This document shows, piece after piece, positions 57,154 to 64,000 of a stretch of 64,000 bases of DNA (the first letter of the stretch is position 1; each line of letters opens with the position of its first letter). A program made the position numbers and the translations under genes. This DNA comes from Lactuca virosa (Eukaryota; Streptophyta; Magnoliopsida; Asterales; Asteraceae). The notes under the pieces were generated by a model. That model did not search any database. It was not told the origin of the DNA and saw only the letters and a program-made list of their open reading frames with translations. Location: positions 74,583,597 through 74,647,596 of the forward strand of contig CAKMRJ010004445.1 of assembly GCA_928212115.1 (NCBI GenBank). The letters are read 5' to 3'.

Positions 57154-60100
57154 TCATTGTGTTGGCTTTAAGCCCATTCCCCTCGATGTGAAGAGAACTT
57201 GCTTTCTACTAAGGCCTTTTGTCAAGGGATCAGCTATACTTTCCTTTGACTTTATGTAACTAATGGAAATGATTCCATTCTTCAGCAAGTCTCTTATTGT
57301 AATATGTTTGCGCCTAATGTGTCTCGACTTGCCATTGTATATATGACTTTGTGCTCTAGTAAGAGCAGCCATACTATCACAATGTATGGCAATGGCAGTA
57401 ACAGGTTGATGCCACATAGGAATACCTTCTAGGAAGCTTTTAAGCCATTCAGATTCTTCAGCAGATTTGTCTAAAGCAACAAACTCTACTTCCATTGTAG
57501 AACGAGTATTCACAGTTTGCTTAGATGATTTCCAAGAGATAGCAGCTCCACCAAGAGTGAACACATATCCACTTGTGGATTTTGCCTCAGAAGTATTGGA
57601 AATCCAATTTGCATCACAATACCCTTCAAGAACAGGAGGATATCTCGTGTAATGCAATCCATAATTCATTGTATTCTTTAAATATCTAAGCACTCTTACT
57701 AATGCATACCAATGATCTTTCCCAGGATTGTGGGAGTAGCGGCTCAATCTACTTACACTATATGCCAACTCCGGTCTTGTACAATTCATAATATACATTA
57801 AGCTACCAAGAACTTGATTATATTGTAACTGAGATACACTATCACCTTTATTTTTCTTTAGATGACTAGAAGCATCAAATGGGGTGACAACCGGCTTGTC
57901 ATCATAGTGTCCAAACTTCTTGAGTACACTTTCAATATAATGGGACTGAGTAAGAGTATAACCATCTGGTCTTCTTTGAACTCTTACACCAAGGATCACA
58001 TCTACTACTCCCAAGTCCTTCATGGAAAAGGAGGAGTGTAGCATTTTCTTGGTTTGATTGATCACATCTAAATTAGTACCCATTATAAGCATATCATCCA
58101 CATACAAGCATATGATGACACAAGCATTCTTGTATTGTTTGACATAAACACATTTATCACATTCATTTATTCTAAATCCATTAGAGAGTAATGTGTTGTC
58201 AAACTTATCATGCCATTGCTTTGGAGCCTGGTTTAGTCCATAAAGTGATCTAACTAACTTACAGACTTTGGTTTCCTGACCTTTAACCACAAACCCTTCA
58301 GGTTGATTCATATAAATCTCTTCATCTAGTTCACCATGCAAGAAGGCAGTTTTCACATCCATTTGGTGTATTTCCAAATTGTGAATGGATGTAATTGCTA
58401 CTAATGTGCGAATTGATGTAATTCTTGTAACCGGTGAATAGGTGTCAAAGAAGTCTTGACTTTCCTTTTGACGATACCCTTTAGCTACTAAACGAGCTTT
58501 GTATTTCTCAATGGTACCATCAGGTCTAAACTTCTTCTTGAATATCCATTTGTGGCCAATTGGTTTTTACCCTGGTGGCAAATCTACCAATTTCCAAGTG
58601 TTATTCTGCACAATGGAGTCAATCTCACTTTTGATTGCCTCTTTCCAAAAGGGAGCTTTAGAAGAATCCATAGCATCCTTATAAGTTTGTGGTTCTTTAT
58701 TCACTACATAGGTCATATAATTAGGTCCAAAATCTTTGGCAATTTTGCCTCGTTTGCTTCTTCTGGGTTCTAAGTTCTCTTCTTGAACCTTAGAAGAACT
58801 CTCTTCATTTGATTGTAAACTTTTGTCTGGCATGGTATCATTTAGTCCATCATCTGGAGGTCTTTTCCTAGAGTAAGTAACCTCTTTCCCTTTATCCTTA
58901 AAAGGAAAAATATTTTCAAAGAATTCAGCCTCTGCTGATTCCATGATGGTTTGGTTATAGATATCATCAACATGTGATTTATACACAATAAATCTATAGG
59001 CTGCACTATTCATGGAAGGGCCAAGATAGATGCAATCTATAGTCTTTGGTCCAAGTTTAGTCCTCTTAAGAAGAGGTACTTGTACCTTAGCAAGGCAACC
59101 CTACACTTTCATCCTTTTATAAGAGGGTAATCTCCCTTTCCACATATGATAGGGTGATTTATCATTCTTTTTATGAGGAATTCTATTAAGTATTGAATTT
59201 GCTGCAAGACATGCTTCTCCCCACAGATTATGTGGTGCTCCAGAAGTAATTAACATTGAATTAATCATGTTTTTCAATGTTCTATTCTTTCTTTCTGCCA
59301 CTCCATTTTGTTGAGGAGTATATGGAGTAGTTGTTTGATGTATAATACCATTTAAAGAACAAAATTCAGCAAAGTCTTTGGATTCATATTCTCCTCCTCG
59401 ATCAGACCTTAGAATTTTGATCTTTTTGTCAAGTTGATTTTCAACTTCAGCCTTGTAATTCTTAAAAGAATTCAAGGCTTCATCCTTGGTATTTAACAAA
59501 TAAATATAACAATACTTGTTGCAATCATCAATAAAAGATATATAATAATTCTTTCCTTTTCTTGTAGGTGTTGCTCTAAAATCACATAAATCAGAGTGGA
59601 TTAAGCCAAATATTTCATTAGATTTTTCAACTGATTTATGAGGATGTTGTGAAAATTTTGATTCTACACAAATCTCACATTTTATGTTTTTATCTAATGA
59701 ACATTTTGGTAACATGCCAAGTTTTGCCATTCTTTGAATAGAACGAAAATTGACATGTCCCAAACGAGAATGCCACAAAAATGAAGGATCATGCATATAC
59801 ATAGAAGAGGGGCTAGTAGTGCCCATTATTGCATTAGCATTAACATTGGTTACATCATTGTTTGTTGTTTCAACACCATAGTACAAAGGTAAGACACTAA
59901 CTTTGAAGAGACCCTGACTAAGGTATCCCTTTCCAACATACACCCCACCCTTGGTGAGAACAAACTTATCAGACTCAAATACAAGTTTAAAACCTTTGTT
60001 ACTAAGAATAGGACCATAAATCAAATTCTTAGTAATTTTAAGAACATGCAGAACATCACTTAAAATAAGTTCTTTTTCAGAAGTCAGTTGCAGCTTCACT

Positions 60101-61254
60101 TTTCCCTTTCCTTCAACTTTTGTAGTAGAGCCATTCCCCATGAACATTGGTTCAGAATCCGAGACTTTCTGGTAAGTAGAAAACATGGTTCGGGAGTTGC
60201 AAATGTGCTTTGTGGCTCCAGTATCAATCCACCAATCCACACAATTGTTAACCATGTTGGTTTGAATCATAGCAACAAACTGATTTGGTGATTCAACCAT
60301 GTTGGCTTGACCAGAATTTCCTCCACCAGAATTACCACCATTGTTTCCATTGTTCCCTCCATTGTTTCCTCCATTATTTCCTCCTTGACTCCTCCTAAAT
60401 CTGCAATCTTTGGCCTTGTGTCCAGTTTTGCCACAAACATAGCATGGACCAGAATTCTTCTTGAAATTCTTCTTGTTTGGGCCATGATTTTTGCCATCTT
60501 TGGAGGAGTTTTTGGAGCCTTGCTTCCCTTTCTTGTTTTTGTGCTTTGTCCTTGAAGTACTTGCTTCTCCAACAAAGTTTGCAATTGGTTCCAAGGAATT
60601 TGCATCTGCCTTCTCATTCAATATGTTATCTTCTTCCACACGAATTCTCAACACAAGTTGCTCAAAATTCATGTCATCAGTTAAGTGTTTAAGATATAGT
60701 TTGAAATTCTTCCAAGAAGGAGGAAGTTTTTCAATGATTGAACCAACAAGAAAGTTAGAGTTTATACCCATACCTTCAACTTCAAGATCATGTGCAATGA
60801 CTTGAATTTCCTCCACTTGTTTGAGGACAGATTTGGTATCCACCATCTTGAAATTCATGAACTTTCGAATCACGAATTTCTTGGAACATGCCACTTCTGT
60901 TTTGTATTTCTTTTCCAGTGATTCCCATATCTCTCTTGCAGTAGTGATGGTAGAGTAGATATCATAGAGGGAATCATCCAAGGCATTTAGAATATAATTT
61001 CTGCAATTATATTCATTTGTGTTCCAAGTTTCCACTGCTCTTTGGTGTTCTGCCAATTGGGCTGCAGTGGGCGGTGTTACTCCTTCTGTAGTAGTTACCC
61101 CAGTGGGAGGAGAGGGAGAATCATCAGTGAGAACATTGGAAACATGAAGAGTTGTTAGATAAAACAACATCTTCTGTTGCCATCTCCGAAAATCCGAGCC
61201 TTTGAATTTCTCAGGCTTTTCCACATATGTTTTGATGATGGAATTTTGATCCAT
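57154..61254 (-). pseudogene. Copia gag-pol polyprotein with two stop codons
   Basis: A single 1,366-codon frame, close to the size of tobacco Tnt1 polyprotein (about 1,330). Gag 1-260; zinc knuckle CYVCGKTGHKAKDC (271-284); a Gly/Asn-rich linker (291-315); protease WWIDTGATKHIC (DTG 344-346); integrase zinc site from FLWHSRLGHV and core residues in HSDLCDF, DDCNKYCY and GVAERKNRT; RT with YVDDMLIMG; RNase H with GYCDANWISN, MEVEFVALDK and HCDSMAALT. The stops are TAG at 59101-59103, where the family has the Trp of an xxWGC motif, and TAA at 58567-58569 before RT. No frameshift. With those two exceptions all catalytic motifs are intact. Confidence 0.95.
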
Positions 61255-61282
61255 TCTTCACTCTTTGATTTCTGTCTTAGAT

Positions 61283-62024
61283 TGTTATTATAGAAGTATA
61301 CAATAAAAAAAACTAATTTAAATAAAAAAAACGAAATTCAAATATATGGAATATACAAGAATCAATTTACAGAAAAACATACTTGTGTGATGATTACACA
61401 GAAAATATGATCACGAAATTATGCAGATTGAGGCCTGCTTTGCAGTGTCCTAAGACAGAAATTTCCCTGGAATGGGTCTGTCTTGAGGATACAACAATCC
61501 AATTCAAGAACAGATCTTGAATCTGTCGAAATTCACTATGATCCCTTTGGAAAAATGAACGATTTTTGAGAAAAAATGTGTGTGTATCATTAGCCTTCAA
61601 ATTCTGTCTGAATTCCTTCATTTATAGGCTTCCAATGGTGGTTGTAAACCACCAACCGAAATTAACTGCCAACAACTGTCTGTAGTTAATCCTTTATTTA
61701 ACAGAATTTGTTTTGCATTGAATAAATAAAAAATTAATTAATGAGTAATTAATTTCGGATTATATATAAAAAAATATTATTTAGTCAGGAAGAGCCCAAA
61801 GGCCCAAGGCCCTATCTTTGACCATTAATATTTAATAATCCAAGCCCACTACTAGCCGAATTTGACTAGTCCAACACCACAACCCAAACCCAATATGCTT
61901 AACCCATTACTTGATCCTTTTGAATAAATGATTGGGACAAGACTTATAAGGTGGGAAAAGGTTTTCTCTTCCACCAATGTGGGATAAGTCCCACATTGTA
62001 ATTTTGTAGAGCAAAGTTCCAACA
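61283..62024 (-). mobile_element. 5' LTR of the complete copia element
   Basis: 742 bp, same ends as the 3' LTR. It differs in a small deletion near 61796 and about 25 substitutions. Confidence 0.95.
61620..61626 (-). promoter_or_regulatory. TATA box of the copia 5' LTR
   Basis: TATAAAT on minus, about 340 bp before the LTR end. Transcription would start near 61590, so R-U5 provides almost the entire 5' UTR. Confidence 0.6.
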
Positions 62025-62029
62025 ATTCC

Positions 62030-62488
62030 TTCATCAGTATCCCATCATCTATTCTAGGATAAATCATTATTTGCTTCAAAATCCTCTCAATTGTGTGATT
62101 AGGGTTTACATTAATTTGGAAGCTATAAAGTTCATGCATGCATAAAACTATTGTATATTTTCTCCTTGTATTGCTATTTAACAATGTATACATTAATAAA
62201 AATCCACGAAATCAAACTTAATTGAAACTAATTTCATATTTTATATTTGGCTTTGAATCATTTGTACATAAATATGTTAATCGTGATGATCTTATATTTC
62301 AAAGAGTTAATATGTGCAAAAATTTATATGTAAACTTACAAAAATACAAAAATATGGCAAATTGTGTATGAATTTGTATTACGTAACACGAAAGGGTTGA
62401 TTTGGGGGTTCATTTGAGAGGCAACTATTTTTATTAGAAATGATAATATGTTTCCGGCCTTAAATTTTGGGAACCAACAATTTAATAT
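62030..62488. other. Spacer between two copia elements
   Basis: 460 bp AT-rich sequence; no feature recognised beyond the TSD at 62025-62029. Confidence 0.4.
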
Positions 62489-62902
62489 TGTTAGGTCTCG
62501 TAATTTTGTAATGTGTTTTGTCTTAGTCTTTTGCGAAAGGTTTAATTGTAATACTTTGTCTTAAATGTAATGTTTGTTCCGAATGTATGTTAGTTTCAGA
62601 ATGGGTTTACTTACGGTTTCGAGTGACAATGCTTAATAGTTTGTATCACATATCACTGCTTAGGTGTCATAACCTTATTGGTAATTGTCTACTCGACTCC
62701 CTTATAGTTCTCCTATAAATAGGGATGTTAATTAGGTAAGGGAGTAAGCATTTTGCATGTTCTTACATGATTCTATGTAATCGAGCGTCTTACTCTAATT
62801 GAATTAAACATAAAATTATGTACCTTCTCGATCTTACATCACATTCACTTTTACATGATATTCATGATTTCTTAGTAATCGAACTAATTAATCGATCTTA
62901 CA
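62489..62902 (+). mobile_element. 5' LTR of a copia element
   Basis: 414 bp from TGTTAGGTCTCG to CGATCTTACA. A TATA box TATAAATA is at 62714-62721. The 3' end is fixed by the following primer site; the 5' end is chosen as the only nearby TGTT with copia-like context. Confidence 0.7.
62714..62721 (+). promoter_or_regulatory. LTR TATA box
   Basis: TATAAATA, about 190 bp before the LTR end. Confidence 0.6.
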
Positions 62903-62903
62903 G

Positions 62904-62916
62904 TTGGCAGCAGAGC
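62904..62916 (+). promoter_or_regulatory. Primer-binding site, diverged initiator tRNA-Met
   Basis: TTGGCAGCAGAGC, related to TTGGTATCAGAGC with two substitutions, one base after the LTR end. Confidence 0.65.
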
Positions 62917-63121
62917 AGGAATCATTGATTTATATTCAAATCGATTAATTCTCTTTTGTTCATCAAGTTCTTCGTTTATCTTCATTTGATTTTTCTCAGA
63001 TCTTTTCCGCATTTTCAAAATCTTTGCACTTTGATCTAGAAATATTTTCTCTAAAACTTGTTTTGATTTGAATTCCTTATATGACACATTGATTTGATCA
63101 CTATTCATGTTTTCTAAAATC

Positions 63122-64000
63122 ATGGCGAAAGACGATCCTCAAAGTGTAGCATTCAATTTAGTTAGCATCATTGGTTCTAATAGCAGAGTTCCTACTCTTT
63201 TTCCAGACGATTATGAAGTATGGGTACTTCATATGGAGGATTATGTTACTGGTATCGAAAAAATTGGTTCTCATGTTTGTAGATCGATGATTGTTGCTCC
63301 ACACTTGTTCTTAAAGATGAAGATGACAGTTACATCCATTGTAGAGTATAAAGCACTTCTTGATAAATATTCAGATATGACCCTTGAAGAGAAGTAGAAA
63401 GTTAGATATGTTTTGAAAGCAAAAAAGAGAAATTTGTTTTGGTCTTGCTCCAACTACATTCTGATTGGTGAGTTCCTTTGAAACTTCTTTCGAAATATGG
63501 GAACAATTAAAAGAAGTGTATTCTAGTAATAATAAACAACTTGATTCTCTTCAAACTTCTTAACTTTTGGAGTTTGGATCATTTAAGCAAAAGTCTGGTG
63601 AAAGTATTGATCAAGTGTTTGAAAGATATAATCAATTGTTAAGCCGATTAGTGAAGTATGATTTGAAGTGTCATGAAACAGAGAAGAATGTGACCTTTCT
63701 ACTAGGAATTCGCCATGAATGGAAGACAATTGTTTCAAATGTGAAAGCACATGAACAATTCAAGAAGTACAAGATGTCTCAAGTGGTTGGAATTCTAAAA
63801 GCTCATGAAAAATAAGTGTATGATGTTACAAAATCAATTGCTAATGTTGGTCCTTTGGCTCTGGTTATAAAAGAAGAAGTTCTAAAGGTGAAGAAATAAG
63901 AAAAAGTTACTGCAGATTTCGATTCTGATGTGACTGATGATGAATGGACAAGTGAGGAAAATGATTTAATGGCAAGTAATCTGAAGAAGTTCTTTAAGTA
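63122..64000 (+). pseudogene. Copia gag (5' part), broken and running off the window
   Basis: The ATG at 63122 starts a copia Gag with the usual substrate-like N-terminal phrase (FPDDYEVWVLHMEDYV). A TAG closes it after 91 codons; then frame changes, with the better part at 63567-63815 (SGESIDQVFERYNQLLSRLV, a UBN2-like core). Further stops at 63815 and about 63899. The end of the window cuts it before the zinc knuckle. Nonfunctional as it stands. Confidence 0.75.

Larger units (their letters stand above)
55810..62024 (-). mobile_element. Complete Ty1/copia element, 6.2 kb, TSD ATTCC
   Basis: LTRs at 55810-56560 and 61283-62024 have the same ends (on minus, TGTTGGAACTT to TAATAACA). ATTCC is on both sides (55805-55809, 62025-62029). 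LTR divergence is about 3-4% by eye, so insertion was probably one to two million years ago (inference). The gag-pol frame runs from 61254 to 57154. Only 28 bp separate 5' LTR and gag ATG, and no canonical initiator-tRNA-Met site is present there. Confidence 0.95.

Overview
This window is repeat-dominated DNA from a flowering plant. The evidence is a LITTLE ZIPPER gene of the ZPR3/ZPR4 type, a Stowaway MITE, and Ty1/copia and Ty3/gypsy elements with plant-type primer sites. The style of the repeats reminds me of Asteraceae (lettuce-like) DNA, but that is only an impression. The only cellular gene I can support is the ZPR gene at about 52.2-53.0 kb on the minus strand. Almost everything else is retrotransposon, much of it nested.

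Layout. 1-0.5 kb: end of a Tat/Athila-type LTR with its tRNA-Asp primer site. 0.5-4.45 kb: two related copia-like 5' ends facing each other (LTR-PBS-gag on plus, then ORF-leader-PBS-LTR on minus). 4.45-5.34 kb: 3' end of an old copia copy. 5.58-7.28 kb: a minus-strand gypsy-type LTR. 7.3-9.2 kb: nothing recognised. 9.18-11.6 kb: a 2.4 kb LTR with PBS. 12.0-13.2 kb: Athila ORF1-like remnant. 13.3-18.2 kb: a truncated long LTR interrupted by another (TSD TAACA). 18.2-25.0 kb: chromovirus (Tekay/Del-like) sequence on minus in the order IN/chromodomain - LTR - gag - RT, as in a tandem sharing one LTR, with a Stowaway MITE in the LTR.

25.0-46.8 kb is a nest whose layers are supported by target-site duplications. 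A chromovirus pol gene is split inside its RNase H domain by a non-autonomous LTR element (TSD TCCTT). That element contains a 2.9 kb solo LTR (TSD ATAAC), which contains an 11.65 kb copia element with two LTRs (TSD GCTAC/GCAAC), which contains another 3.7 kb solo LTR on minus (TSD ATGGG). 46.8-48.4 kb continues the chromovirus pol gene. 48.6-51.1 kb holds copia and gypsy fragments. 52.2-55.1 kb is the gene island. 55.81-62.02 kb is a complete minus-strand copia element (TSD ATTCC) whose 1,366-codon polyprotein has only two stop codons. 62.5-64 kb is the 5' end of another copia element.

The most interesting pattern is not a gene. Several LTR elements carry clusters of a short motif, often an interrupted palindrome, in U3 and again in the transcribed leader or LTR. 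The motif is constant within an element and different between elements (CCACGNCGTGG, ACTCGNCGAGT, GTACGC/GCGTAC, CCGTAAAC, CGTGAAC, CTCCGGAA, AGAACCGAACC). This looks like fast-diverging, element-specific cis-recognition arrays. Age, motif and frame statements were made by eye without alignment software.
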